From: Microbacterium schleiferi
GTDB lineage: Bacteria; Actinomycetota; Actinomycetes; Actinomycetales; Microbacteriaceae
Reading direction: 5' to 3'
Assembly: GCF_015565955.1 (NCBI RefSeq)
Contig: NZ_CP064760.1
Location: 2,356,001 to 2,420,000, forward strand
Length of the DNA: 64,000 nt
In this document: positions 24,275 through 33,389 of the stretch, in pieces
How positions within the stretch are numbered: the first letter of the stretch is position 1
Layout of the letters: the number at the start of each line of letters is the position of its first letter
Made by a program: the position numbers and the translations under genes
The notes under the pieces: model-generated
Database searches by the model: none
What the model saw: only the letters and a program-made list of their open reading frames with translations
Told to the model about the DNA's origin: nothing

Positions 24275-24958
24275 CTACGCCGGGGCCTCCGACCGGCCCG
24301 CGCTGGTCATCGCCAGGGCGTCAAGGTACATCTGCATCTGCTTGGCGAACACTTCCTCGTAGGTCACCGAGGTGAGTTCGGCCTTCACCGCTTCGGCGTG
24401 CGGGTACCGCGACGGATCCTTCGGCGCGTAGACCTGGATCCATCCTTCTGAGGACTCCACGGCGTCGGCAGCACTGAGCCGCGCCGCCTGAGCCCCCGCC
24501 GACCCGAGCACGAGATTCGTGTACACCTGGTACTGAACGACGGCGTCGCGGCCGGATACGCCGGCGCAATGGATGGCCCGCAGTACCCACTCGACAGCCC
24601 GCAGCTCGTTGGCGCCGTTCGAAACCAACGACAGTGAGATCGCTGCAGCAGCAGGGTGCGTGATCGCGGTGCGCCAGGCGCGCCACCCCAGGTCTTCCAG
24701 GTCACGCCGCCAGTCGTCAGTAGGCACGTAGCCGTCGATAGAGATGCCGTCGAGATGGTTCGCGAGGGCACGCAGGATCTCGTTCCGGTTCGCGAAGTGC
24801 CGGTAGACCGCGGTCGGCGATGCCTTGAGCTCGTGTCCCAAGCGCGCGAACGTCAGTGCAGACTCACCCTCACGGTCGGTGAGCCGGAGCGCCGCCGTGA
24901 CGATCTCGTCCTGCGTGATCGACCCGCGCTTGCGCCTTACGCGCGTGGTTTCGCTCAC
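24275..24958 (-). CDS. TetR-family regulator (TetR/AcrR, C-terminal WHG-like)
   Basis: 227 aa from the GTG at 24958. The frame is open to 25039 but that would cover the operator. Helix-turn-helix about 15-60: ITQDEIVTAALRLTDREGES, FARLGHELKASPTAVYRHFA. The C-terminal helical domain senses an unknown ligand. It is divergent from the amidase, with the inverted repeat TTAGTGA-N15-TCACTAA in the gap, so it most likely represses the amidase and itself. Confidence 0.9.
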   Translation of the reverse strand: MSETTRVRRKRGSITQDEIVTAALRLTDREGESALTFARLGHELKASPTAVYRHFANRNEILRALANHLDGISIDGYVPTDDWRRDLEDLGWRAWRTAITHPAAAAISLSLVSNGANELRAVEWVLRAIHCAGVSGRDAVVQYQVYTNLVLGSAGAQAARLSAADAVESSEGWIQVYAPKDPSRYPHAEAVKAELTSVTYEEVFAKQMQMYLDALAMTSAGRSEAPA

Positions 24959-25025
24959 TGTCAGCCTCTTCCCATTCGTCCTCGACCCTACCGGAGCGAG
25001 TGGATCGCGCCGCCCCGAAACGTCT

Positions 25026-25067
25026 TTAGTGAATATCATTGACTATCTCACTAACTATCGCCATACT
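25026..25067 (+). promoter_or_regulatory. Amidase promoter and TetR operator
   Basis: TTAGTGA (25026-25032) and TCACTAA (25048-25054) form a perfect 7-bp inverted repeat with a 15-base spacer. It overlaps a promoter of TTGACT (25039-25044), 17 bases, and CATACT (25062-25067). Transcription would begin near 25074. Confidence 0.6.
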
Positions 25068-25079
25068 CTCCCCAACTGG

Positions 25080-26576
25080 ATGTCTCGCTTCGTGGCGGCA
25101 GACCGACATCCGACACAGACCCCACCGCTCCGATCTCGAGGCTTAGATGACAGCGAACGCCCTCCCCTCCTGCAGTCCAGCGCCCACACGATCGCGCACC
25201 TCGTGCGCACCGGGCAGGTGACGGCACGCGAGGTGATCGACACACACCTTGCACGCATCCGTGATCTCAACCCGACGCTGAACGCGCTCACCGTCGTGTT
25301 CGAGGAGAAGTCACGAGAGCTGGCAGACGACGTGGACCGTCGCATCGCGCGAGGCGAGGAGATCGGCGCGCTCGCCGGCGTGCCCTTCACGATCAAGGAG
25401 AACATCGATATCACCTGGTCGGCGTCGACCGAGGGGTGGACCTTCCTCGCGGATGCCGTGCCGACCTCCGACGCAACGATCGTGCAGCGCCTGATGGCTG
25501 CTGGAGCCATCCCGATCGGTCGTGGCAACATGCCCGAGACCGGATTGCGGTGGGATACCGACAACGAACTGTTCGGTCGAACCCTCAATCCCTGGGATCA
25601 CGACCGGGTTCCTGGCGGGTCCAGCGGAGGCGACGCCGTCGCTGTTGCAACAGGGATGACGCCCATCGCCCTCGGCAATGACTACGGCGGATCACTGCGG
25701 CTCCCGGCCTATGCCGCTGGCGTGTGTGCACTGCGCCCCTCAGCGGGGCGAATCCCCGCTGTGACACCCATCCAGGCATGGCCGCTGACCGAGCAGTTCT
25801 TCTCCGTCAACGGGCCCCTGGCGCGAACAATAGACGACCTCGACCTCGCGTTCTCGCTCATGCACGGCGCTGACGGGCTCGATCCGACCGCGGCATCCAT
25901 TCCGCACCCCTCTACCTATGACGGCGTGCGTCGCGTTGCGCTTACCCGCGACCCCCTCGGCTGGGGCATCGATCCCGAAGTAGACGAGGCCCTCTCGATC
26001 GCTGCCGACGCCCTGGCTCGCGCCGGGTGGGAGGTTGTCGAGGTGGAGCCGCCGCTGATCGAAGACGCCGCCTCGCTGTGGCGCCAGCTCTCGGTCACCG
26101 AGCTGGTGGACTCGTTCGCCCCGGGAGCGCGGGAGGTGCCCCTCGGAGCGGGGGCAACGCAGTACTTCCTCGACAATGCGAGCGAAGTCACCGTTCTCGA
26201 AACGGTCGGCGACTACGTGAGCGCGTGGGGCCAGCGCCTCGCCATCGCCGCCGCCTGGGAACGTTTCCAGGCCGAGTACCCCATCGTGCTGGGCCCTGTC
26301 TCCGCGCGACGGATGCCGAAGATCGGGTACGACCTGTCGGGCCCCGAGGCAACCACGCAGCTGTGGCGAGACCACCGCTTGCTCGTGACCGTCAACTTCC
26401 TGGGCTTGCCGTCGGTAGCCGTTCCCACCGGGCTCGACGCCGACGGGATCCCCTCGGGTGTCCAGGTGATCGCCGCCCGCAACGGAGAGCACATCGCGCT
26501 GGCGGCGGCACGCGACATTGAGGCGCGAGCCGGCGCCGTCGGCACGCCCGACGTCGCCCGCACACTGCACGCGTAG
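25080..26576 (+). CDS. Amidase signature-family hydrolase
   Basis: 498 aa as an open frame. The Ser-cisSer-Lys machinery is visible: lysine in PFTIKENIDITW, the cis-serine in DYGGSLRLPA, the nucleophile in VPGGSSGGDAVAVATG. It hydrolyses an amide of unknown identity in the cytosol. The start is uncertain. The first 22 residues look non-coding, whereas the ATG at 25147 has a GAGG site and would give MTANALP and then LLQSSAHTIAHLV if one C were restored at 25164-25167. The neighbouring TetR gene and shared operator suggest a substrate-inducible degradation unit. Confidence 0.88.
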   Translation: MSRFVAADRHPTQTPPLRSRGLDDSERPPLLQSSAHTIAHLVRTGQVTAREVIDTHLARIRDLNPTLNALTVVFEEKSRELADDVDRRIARGEEIGALAGVPFTIKENIDITWSASTEGWTFLADAVPTSDATIVQRLMAAGAIPIGRGNMPETGLRWDTDNELFGRTLNPWDHDRVPGGSSGGDAVAVATGMTPIALGNDYGGSLRLPAYAAGVCALRPSAGRIPAVTPIQAWPLTEQFFSVNGPLARTIDDLDLAFSLMHGADGLDPTAASIPHPSTYDGVRRVALTRDPLGWGIDPEVDEALSIAADALARAGWEVVEVEPPLIEDAASLWRQLSVTELVDSFAPGAREVPLGAGATQYFLDNASEVTVLETVGDYVSAWGQRLAIAAAWERFQAEYPIVLGPVSARRMPKIGYDLSGPEATTQLWRDHRLLVTVNFLGLPSVAVPTGLDADGIPSGVQVIAARNGEHIALAAARDIEARAGAVGTPDVARTLHA

Positions 26577-26598
26577 CGTCGTCACTCCCTCGGTCGGA

Positions 26599-26615
26599 AT
26601 ACCCTCACGGGGTAT
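26599..26615 (+). promoter_or_regulatory. CsoR-type copper operator
   Basis: ATACCC-tcacg-GGGTAT is a perfect inverted repeat. It matches the TACCC-N5-GGGTA pattern of CsoR binding sites known for copper efflux genes, and stands 37 bases before the P-type ATPase start. No csoR gene lies in this window. Confidence 0.75.
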
Positions 26616-26651
26616 CGTTGTTGTCCCGCAACGACGGAGGGACTGACGGCG

Positions 26652-28723
26652 ATGACCGACGCACACAGCCGCGAAACACCCATGTCCGCTCATGCGGAAC
26701 ACCACGATCACGCGGAACACGAGGATCACGCGGGCCACGGGGATCACGCGGGCCACCGGGACCACGTCGGCCAGTTTCGACGGCTCTTCTGGATCAACCT
26801 CCTCATTGCCATCCCGGTCGTGGCTACCTCGCCGATGTTCGCGATGATCCTGGGCTACGCGGTCCCCGACTGGGCGCTGGTTGTCGCTCCTGTTCTCGGC
26901 ACCGTCATGTACGTCTGGGGCGGCTGGCCCTTCCTGACGGGCGCCGTCTCAGAGCTTCGCTCGCGCACGCCCGGGATGATGCTCCTGATCGGACTCGCGA
27001 TCACCGTCGCCTTCCTCGCATCCTGGGGCGCGACTGTCGGCATCCTCGACCACACGCTCGAGTTCTGGTGGGAGCTCGCGCTTCTGATCGTGATCATGCT
27101 GCTGGGCCACTGGATCGAGATGCGCTCCCTCGCGCAGACGACCTCGGCGCTCGACTCGCTCGCCGCGCTGCTGCCCGACGAGGCGGAGCGCGTGGAGGGC
27201 GATCAGATCGTCACCGTCGCGCCCGCCGAGCTGCGCGTGGGCGATGTCGTCGTGGTGCGCCCGGGCGCGAGCGTACCCGCCGACGGCCGGGTAATCGACG
27301 GCCGGGCCGACATGGACGAGTCGATGGTGACCGGAGAATCCCGCCCCATCTCCCGCGGCGTTGGCGACACCGTCACGGCCGGCACCGTCGCTGTCGACTC
27401 GGGGCTACGGATCGAGGTCACCGCCACCGGGGATGCGACGGCGCTCGCCGGCATTCAGCGACTGGTCACCGAGGCGCAGAACTCGTCATCCCACGCACAG
27501 CGCTTGGCCGATCGGGCTGCCGCGCTGCTGTTCTGGTTTGCCCTCGGCTCGGCCGTGGTGACCGCTACCGTGTGGACGCTCCTCGGAGACCCTGACTCCG
27601 CCGTCGTCCGCTCGATCACCGTACTCGTGATCGCCTGCCCCCATGCGCTGGGGCTGGCCATCCCCCTCGTCGTTTCGATCGCCACCGAACGCGCAGCGCA
27701 CGCCGGTGTTCTCGTGAAGGACCGACTCGCGCTCGAGAGCATGCGCACCGTCGACGCCGTGCTCTTCGACAAGACGGGCACCCTCACGCAGGGCGCGCCG
27801 GCGATCACGGGCGTGGCGGGGACGGGCGCCAGCGACGACGAGGTCGTGGCCCTGGCCGCGGCCGCTGAGACGCCCAGCGAGCACCCACTTGCCGCCGCCA
27901 TCGTTCGCGCGGCGGAAGAACGCGGCATCCCGGTTCCCGAGGCACGCGGCTTCTCTTCCTCCCCGCGGTCGGCGTCGCAGCGACGGTCGACGGACACGAG
28001 ATCCGGGTGGGCGGGCCCCGGATGCTGGAAGAGCTCGGCGCCCGGGAGGTCGAGGCCGCGGCATCCTGGCGCGACGAGGGAGCCATCATTTTGCATGTCG
28101 CGCGAGATGGGAAGGTGATCGGAGCGCTGGCACTGGCCGACCGTGTGCGGCCGGAGTCCCGCGAGGCCGTCGAGGCCCTGCATGCTCTCGGGATCGCTGT
28201 CATCATGATCACCGGGGATGCTCAGAGCGTTGCCGACTCCGTCGGCGACCAGCTCGGCATCGACCGCGTGTTCGCGCAGGTGCGGCCTGAAGACAAGGCC
28301 GATGCGGTGCGCGCACTCCAGAGTGAGGGGAAGCGGGTCGCGATGGTCGGCGACGGCGTCAACGATGCTCCCGCCCTCGCGCAGGCCGACGTCGGCATCG
28401 CCATCGGCGCGGGGACGGACGTTGCGATCGCCTCGGCCGGGGTGATCCTCGCCACCTCCGATCCCCGCTCCGTGCTATCGGTGATCGCGCTGTCGCGCCG
28501 CACCCATCGCAAGATGGCGCAGAACCTCTGGTGGGCGGGCGGGTACAACCTCATCTCGGTACCGCTGGCCGCCGGCATCCTGGCTCCGATCGGGTTCGTG
28601 TTGCCGATGTCGGTCGGGGCGATCCTCATGTCGCTGTCCACGGTCGTCGTGGCCCTGAACGCCCAACTCCTGCGGCGCATCGACCTCGACCCCGCGGCCG
28701 CCGTTCGAGCTGCGCGCCGGTAG
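26652..28723 (+). pseudogene. Heavy-metal P1B-type ATPase (CopB-like, CPH), frameshifted
   Basis: The reconstructed protein is about 690 aa. The His-rich cytosolic N-terminus (HAEHHDHAEHEDHAGHGDHA) replaces CxxC metal domains. The membrane motif is CPH (VIACPHALGLAIP), which defines the P1B-3 group exporting Cu(II)/Ag. The phosphorylation site is DKTGTLTQG and the hinge is VGDGVNDAPALAQADVGIA. The frame shifts between residues about 436 and 440, where a base is missing from the C4 run at 27961-27964. The downstream frame carries GVAATVDGHEIRVGGPRML and onward. With the upstream CsoR-type operator, this is a copper-induced efflux pump if intact. Confidence 0.9.
26706..26759 (+). repeat. 18-bp tandem repeat in the P-type ATPase N-terminus
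   Basis: Three near-identical units GATCACGCGG(A/G)(A/C)CAC(G/C)(A/G)G, then a diverged fourth. Each encodes a DHA(E/G)H(E/G/R)-type histidine motif, so copy number sets the number of metal-binding histidines. Confidence 0.85.
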
Positions 28724-28737
28724 GTTCCGGGTCGATC

Positions 28738-29663
28738 TCAGCGCAGCGCGCGCCGGTAGCGGCGTCGCGCGACGAGTTGGGCCACCCGCAGCAGGGGTAT
28801 GCGAATCGCCACAGTCCCCGGTCAGCGGGGGCCGTGAGCGACCGGATGCTGAGGAAGACCTCGTCGCCGTCGCGATGGACGATGAATGCCTCCTCCCCGC
28901 GCACCGGGTGTCCCGGCAGTGCGGCATAGGAGAAGCCGACCCGGTCGGGTTCACGGATGACGCGGCGAACCTCGACCGGTTCACGAACCCTGACGGGACC
29001 GACGCGCGCGGTGATCTGCAGCCGCTCACCGGGCACGACATCGCGAACGTCAGCGACCCGGAACCCACTGCGGGTCTTCACGCCCCAGCGGAGCACCTCG
29101 CGAGCGGCAAACTCCCACACTTTTGCCCCGTGACCGAGGAGAGTCGTGCTCTCGGCGGCCCGGAACGGGTAGCACTCCCCCGACTCCCAGACGGCGGCAC
29201 CGGGGTCGGTGGATGGTGCGAGTCCGAGCCGGTCGAGCAGATGCCCGTTGCGAAGCCGGATGAGTCGACGAAGGTAGGGCACGAGCACGACGCGTTCGGC
29301 GAGCACACCGAGGATCGGTGACGCGACGTCGATGGTGTCTGTCATGGTGGTTGCCCCGCCGCGATCGTCGAATCGATGCTCGTGGCGGAACGATCGGAAC
29401 GGACCCCGCACCTGTTCGTCAACGAATCGCTTAGGGCGATCGAGTGCGGCTATCCGCGAGGTCATCGTGAACCAGACACCGAAGTGACGTGCACGCCAGG
29501 TGACCTCCTCGCCGAGGTCGATCCGACCCGAGACGACGCCACCGATCGCACGCTCACCGGATTGCTCCATCGAGGCGACGTGCGTGTCGATGTCGAGCGA
29601 GATGTCGAAGAGTTCTTCCGCAGCCACCTCAGCGCGGGTGCGCACGACGAATCGACTGGCCAT
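28738..29663 (-). CDS. SRPBCC-domain / DUF1990 fusion protein, C-terminus frameshifted
   Basis: Reconstructed at 308 aa. Residues 1-150 are an SRPBCC (polyketide-cyclase-like) ligand pocket: MASRFVVRTRAEVAAEELFD, VTWRARHFGVWFTMTSRI. Residues about 155-305 are DUF1990: FRAAESTTLLGHGAKVWEFA, VGFSYAALPGHPVRGEEAF. As sequenced, the frame leaves DUF1990 after WRFAYP and runs into the ATPase gene. One base restored in the G4 run at 28794-28797 gives LLRVAQLVARRRYRRALR and a stop at 28738. Both halves suggest binding of a hydrophobic ligand. No known pathway. Confidence 0.8.
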
Positions 29664-29734
29664 CCTCCGATCCTGCCTGATCGGGTGTCACCGCGCCCGG
29701 GGGAACCGGAGCCGGCTCCCCCGGGCGAGACGCA

Positions 29735-30904
29735 TCAGTCGCCCTTCACGTTCACGAGCTGACGCAGCGTATGCCTCACCTCGACCAGATCCGCGGCATC
29801 CGCCATGACCCGATCGATCGGCTTGTACGCCTGCGGAATCTCGTCGATGAAGGCATTCGTGTCCCGGTACTCGATGCCGACCATCGCCTCACGCAACTGG
29901 TCGTGGGTGAAGGTTCTCCGCGCCGCCGACCGCGAGTACTCGCGGCCCGCGCCATGCGGAGAAGAGTGCAGCGCCACCGGATTGCCCTTGCCGACCACGA
30001 CGTACGACGCGGTTCCCATGGATCCGGGAATGAGACCTGCGCGTCCCGCGTCGGCCTGGATCGCACCCTTCCGGGAAACCCAGACCCGCTTGCCGAAGTG
30101 CATCTCCGACTCGGTGAAGTTGTGGTGGCAGTTGATCCGCTCCTGCTCCTGCACCGTTTCGCCGAGGAACCGACCAAGCTGATTCGCGACGCGGTCCATC
30201 ATCTCTTCTCTGTTCAGCAGCGCGAACCTCTGCGCCCACCGCAGTTCCCGGATGTACCGGGTGAATTCGGGCGTGCCCTCGACGAGGTAGGCAAGATCCG
30301 GGTCGGGCAGATCGATCCACCACTGCTTCGCCAACCGCTGGGCGACCTTGATGTGGTGCTGAGCGATCTTGTTACCCACTCCCCGCGACCCCGAGTGCAG
30401 GAACATCCACACCACGTCGGCTTCGTCGGCCGAGACCTCAATGAAGTGGTTGCCACTGCCCAGTGACCCGAGCTGCAGGCGCCAGTGCGCCGCGTACGAC
30501 GCCGGGTCAAACTCGGCAGCCTGCGCGGCTTCCTCGAGCTCCGCCACCCGCGGCTCAGCGCTCGCGACGATCTTCCGGTTGTCATGCCCTGCCGACAGCG
30601 GGATCGCTCGCTCGATCTGCCCCCGCAACTCCGCGAGATCGCGTCCCGCAAGGTCAGCGCGCGTGAACTGCGTCTTGACAGCGATCATCCCGCACCCGAT
30701 GTCGACCCCGACCGCGGCGGGCATGATGGCGCCGAGTGTCGGGATGACCGAGCCGACCGTGGCACCGAGGCCCAGGTGGGCGTCGGGCATCAGGGCGATG
30801 TGCGGGTAGATGAACGGCATCCGTGATGAGGTGCGCGCCTGATCGATGGTCTTCTCATCGATCAGGCTCGCCCACGACAGAAGTCTGTCGGTGAGCTTTT
30901 CCAT
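29735..30904 (-). CDS. rtcB: RtcB-family RNA ligase
   Basis: 389 aa, the short bacterial RtcB form. Metal/GTP site residues are seen in MPDAHLGLGATVGSV, VGVDIGCGMIAVKT, GSLGSGNHFIEV and FLHSGSRGVGNKIA. The histidine that takes GMP is in SSPHGAGREYSR. RtcB joins 2',3'-cyclic-phosphate or 3'-phosphate RNA ends to 5'-OH ends, repairing tRNA or rRNA. The ATG at 30904 has the site AGGAAAGG. A terminator and a 30-codon gene lie immediately upstream on the same strand. Confidence 0.95.
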   Translation of the reverse strand: MEKLTDRLLSWASLIDEKTIDQARTSSRMPFIYPHIALMPDAHLGLGATVGSVIPTLGAIMPAAVGVDIGCGMIAVKTQFTRADLAGRDLAELRGQIERAIPLSAGHDNRKIVASAEPRVAELEEAAQAAEFDPASYAAHWRLQLGSLGSGNHFIEVSADEADVVWMFLHSGSRGVGNKIAQHHIKVAQRLAKQWWIDLPDPDLAYLVEGTPEFTRYIRELRWAQRFALLNREEMMDRVANQLGRFLGETVQEQERINCHHNFTESEMHFGKRVWVSRKGAIQADAGRAGLIPGSMGTASYVVVGKGNPVALHSSPHGAGREYSRSAARRTFTHDQLREAMVGIEYRDTNAFIDEIPQAYKPIDRVMADAADLVEVRHTLRQLVNVKGD

Positions 30905-30979
30905 GATTCCTTTCCTGTTCTGCGCCGGCGGCGCGGGGAGGGCCGGCAGGCCGTCCGGGGTGCACCTTCCGCTGCGCGG

Positions 30980-31013
30980 AAAAGAAAAAGCCCCGGACCA
31001 TTCGGTGCGGGGC
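30980..31013 (-). terminator. Rho-independent terminator upstream of rtcB
   Basis: On the reverse strand GCCCCGcACC-gaat-GGTcCGGGGC is followed by TTTTTCTTTT, a textbook intrinsic terminator. It ends the transcript of the small gene at 31032-31124 or attenuates read-through into rtcB. Confidence 0.85.
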
Positions 31014-31031
31014 GTGGGAAGACGGATGCGT

Positions 31032-31124
31032 CTACACGACCGGCGCCGGAGGGGTCGACTCGTAGCGGTTCTGGGGCTTGAGACCCAGAACCGCGAGCGT
31101 GCGAAACACCCGCTGGGGAGTCAT
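31032..31124 (-). CDS. Small protein or leader peptide, 30 aa
   Basis: The ATG at 31124 is preceded by the strong site GAGAGGA at 8 bases. The product begins MTPQRVFRTLAVLGLKPQ and ends NRYESTPPAPVV. The stop is 19 bases before the rtcB-proximal terminator. The combination of ribosome-binding site, short ORF and intrinsic terminator before a co-directional gene is that of either an independent small gene or a translated attenuator. I see no run of a single amino acid that would name the signal. Confidence 0.6.
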   Translation of the reverse strand: MTPQRVFRTLAVLGLKPQNRYESTPPAPVV

Positions 31125-31285
31125 CGCGTCGTCCTCTCGGCGTGCCGGATTGCCGTGCCACGGTGGCACAGCCTTGCAACGCTAGCGACAGGCACGCTGC
31201 GCGTCAACCAGCGACGATCGCGGAGACGTCGGTCACTTCCCCACCCCTCGACCCCCGGCATCCGCACGCATGCGAGGATGCGAAC

Positions 31286-32116
31286 ATGACGTGGACGGAT
31301 CGACTGGGTGAACTCGGCGTCTGGCGCCGCAGCAGCGACATCGACGAGGCGACGGCTCAGGAGGTCGAGCGGCTCGGATACGGCACGATCTGGCTGGGTG
31401 GGTCTCCCGCCGCCGACCTCACCGAGGCGGAGCGGCTGCTCGATGCGACCGAATCGGTGGTGGTCGCGACCGGCATCGTCAACATATGGATGTCGGATGC
31501 CCGCGAACTTGCTGCCTCCTACCACCGCATCGTTGCCCGACACCCCGGGAGGATCCTCCTCGGCATCGGATCCGGGCATCGCGAGCGACAGCACGAACGC
31601 GCCCGGCCGCTGGAGGCGATGAGCCACTATCTGGATGTCCTCGACGCAGAAGGGGTGCCGCACGAAGACCGCCTGCTGTCGGCGCTCGGCCCGCGGATGC
31701 TCGAGCTCGCCCGCACCCGCAGCGCAGGCACGCATCCGTACCTCACGGTGCCCTCGCAGACCGCCGAGGCGCGCACAGTGCTGGGCCCCGGCATCCTGAT
31801 CGCGCCCGAGCAAACCGTCGTTCTCGACACGGATCCGGTGTCAGCTCGAGCTGCTGCGCGAACGTTCCTGACGCCGTATCTCGGCCTGAGCAACTACACC
31901 ACCACGATGAAGCGAGGCGGGTTCAGCGACGCAGACGTGGCAGGATCCGGAAGCGACGAGCTGGTCGATCGGATTGTCATCCACGGGAATGCCGAATCTC
32001 TTGTCGCCGGACTGCGCGCGCACCGCGATGCCGGCGCCGACCACGTCTGTCTTCAAGCGGTCCCCACCGTCTCCGCTGCCGAGACGTACCGCGCCGTGGC
32101 GGCGGCCTGGAACTAG
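31286..32116 (+). CDS. LLM-class F420-dependent oxidoreductase
   Basis: 276 aa. Luciferase-like (beta/alpha)8 barrel: VERLGYGTIWLGGSPAADL, VVVATGIVNIWMSDARELA, and the cofactor loop HPGRILLGIGSGHRE. The late barrel has GADHVCLQAVP. It resembles the actinobacterial TIGR03620-type F420 family. The substrate is unknown. It is convergent with the next gene, the two ends overlapping by 4 bases. Confidence 0.9.
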   Translation: MTWTDRLGELGVWRRSSDIDEATAQEVERLGYGTIWLGGSPAADLTEAERLLDATESVVVATGIVNIWMSDARELAASYHRIVARHPGRILLGIGSGHRERQHERARPLEAMSHYLDVLDAEGVPHEDRLLSALGPRMLELARTRSAGTHPYLTVPSQTAEARTVLGPGILIAPEQTVVLDTDPVSARAAARTFLTPYLGLSNYTTTMKRGGFSDADVAGSGSDELVDRIVIHGNAESLVAGLRAHRDAGADHVCLQAVPTVSAAETYRAVAAAWN

Positions 32117-33273
32117 TCTCCCGAGTCGATACGGGCGCCATCGGCCTGGCCGGGGCGGGCAACGGAGTTCTCGCTCGGCGCGAGAGGGTCGTCGTGAACA
32201 GGCCCGCGCCCGTAGGCGGCACCGAGAAGACCTGCGGCGACTAATGTGCCGGCAGAGATGCCGAGGCAGGCCACACTCGCGATGAGCATGCCGGCAATCG
32301 CGAGGCCCAGCATCCGTCTGGCGATTACGGGGCGCATGGCGAGCGCGATGAGTGCGATCACCACGGCGGATGCCGACACGGCCGCGGCAGGCCCGACGGC
32401 GACGTACCAGTAGTGCAGTGAGTCGACGCCCGGCGGCGTGGAGTGCACGGACTCGCGCGAGGCGTACGACGTCCACCCGAGGACCCACCCAACGCTCGCT
32501 GCGGCGAGGAGCGTCAAGACGAGCCGCGCCGACCGGTCACGGACGATGAGGTGCGCGACGAGGGCACCCGCGATAGACAGCACGACGGGCCCGCAGAGCA
32601 GGATCAGGCCCGGCATCAGGTAGCTGATGCCGTCCGCGCAGACCCAGGTCCCGTTCGCTTCGATCTGCGAGACGCCCGCTTCGAAGTAAATGCCGCACTG
32701 GACATGCAGCTGTGTCCGGAGCAGGAAGATCGAGCCGCCGGCACCAATCGGAGTGAGCGCTGCGGCGCCCAGCGGCCAGAGTGCGATCCCGCTGGGAATA
32801 TGGTCGCGCCGCACCGGAGCCGGCAAGGTCGGAGCGCGCTTCTCAGCTGCCAGCGCCAGGGCGATGGCCACGATCCCCGCGATGACCGCGGCGATCCCCG
32901 CGACCCACAGGACGGCGCGAAGGAACATGATCCACAGGAGGGCGACCGAAAGTACCCCGGTAACCACGGATGCCGTGATCGTCGCGATCGCGATCCGACC
33001 GCGCGAGCGCGCCGGCACATAAGCGTTCATGCCTGCGAGGATCGCGAGGCATCCACCCGCGGCGATCGCTGCGACGATGCCGCCGGCGACACCTGAGACT
33101 GTCACAACGCCCCACGGCGCCCCGGAACCCACGATCGAAACGACCACGAATCCGAGCGCAGCGCCGACGATGACGCCGACGAGGAGCGCCAGCCAGGTCG
33201 CCCGAGAATACGCCGACCGCAGCCAGTCAGCACGATCCGTCACCGCGACCTCCACACCCTCCTCGGTCTTCAT
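32113..33273 (-). CDS. Polytopic membrane protein, unknown family
   Basis: 386 aa with about nine or ten predicted membrane helices. Pairs lie near residues 27-75, 95-145 and 160-190, followed by an extracellular loop with two cysteines (HVQCGIYFEAG, GTWVCADGIS), then four more helices and a short acidic tail. No transporter signature is recognised. The loop cysteines may pair. It has its own promoter region shared with the divergent DUF2975 operon. Confidence 0.75.
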   Translation of the reverse strand: MKTEEGVEVAVTDRADWLRSAYSRATWLALLVGVIVGAALGFVVVSIVGSGAPWGVVTVSGVAGGIVAAIAAGGCLAILAGMNAYVPARSRGRIAIATITASVVTGVLSVALLWIMFLRAVLWVAGIAAVIAGIVAIALALAAEKRAPTLPAPVRRDHIPSGIALWPLGAAALTPIGAGGSIFLLRTQLHVQCGIYFEAGVSQIEANGTWVCADGISYLMPGLILLCGPVVLSIAGALVAHLIVRDRSARLVLTLLAAASVGWVLGWTSYASRESVHSTPPGVDSLHYWYVAVGPAAAVSASAVVIALIALAMRPVIARRMLGLAIAGMLIASVACLGISAGTLVAAGLLGAAYGRGPVHDDPLAPSENSVARPGQADGARIDSGD

Positions 33274-33341
33274 CGAGGGGTCGCAACACGCCGCGAGGCA
33301 CGCACGACATACCGCGTGTTGCGACCCTCGCAGGTAAGCTA

Positions 33342-33379
33342 CTATCGTTTTTCGATAGATTGCAAGCGATAAACGATAG
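33342..33379. promoter_or_regulatory. Palindromic operators before the DUF2975/HTH operon
   Basis: CTATCG-ttttt-CGATAG (33342-33358) is a perfect inverted repeat. CGATAaaCGATAG (33367-33379) repeats the same half-site 10 bases later, just before the ribosome-binding site of the DUF2975 gene. It probably binds the Cro/CI-type regulator encoded second in the operon. Confidence 0.65.
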
Positions 33380-33389
33380 GTGGAGATGC

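Noticed and set aside
26706..26759. Possible CRISPR-like array from regular repeats
   Set aside because: The 18-bp units are directly adjacent with no spacers and encode in-frame histidine motifs, so it is a coding minisatellite.
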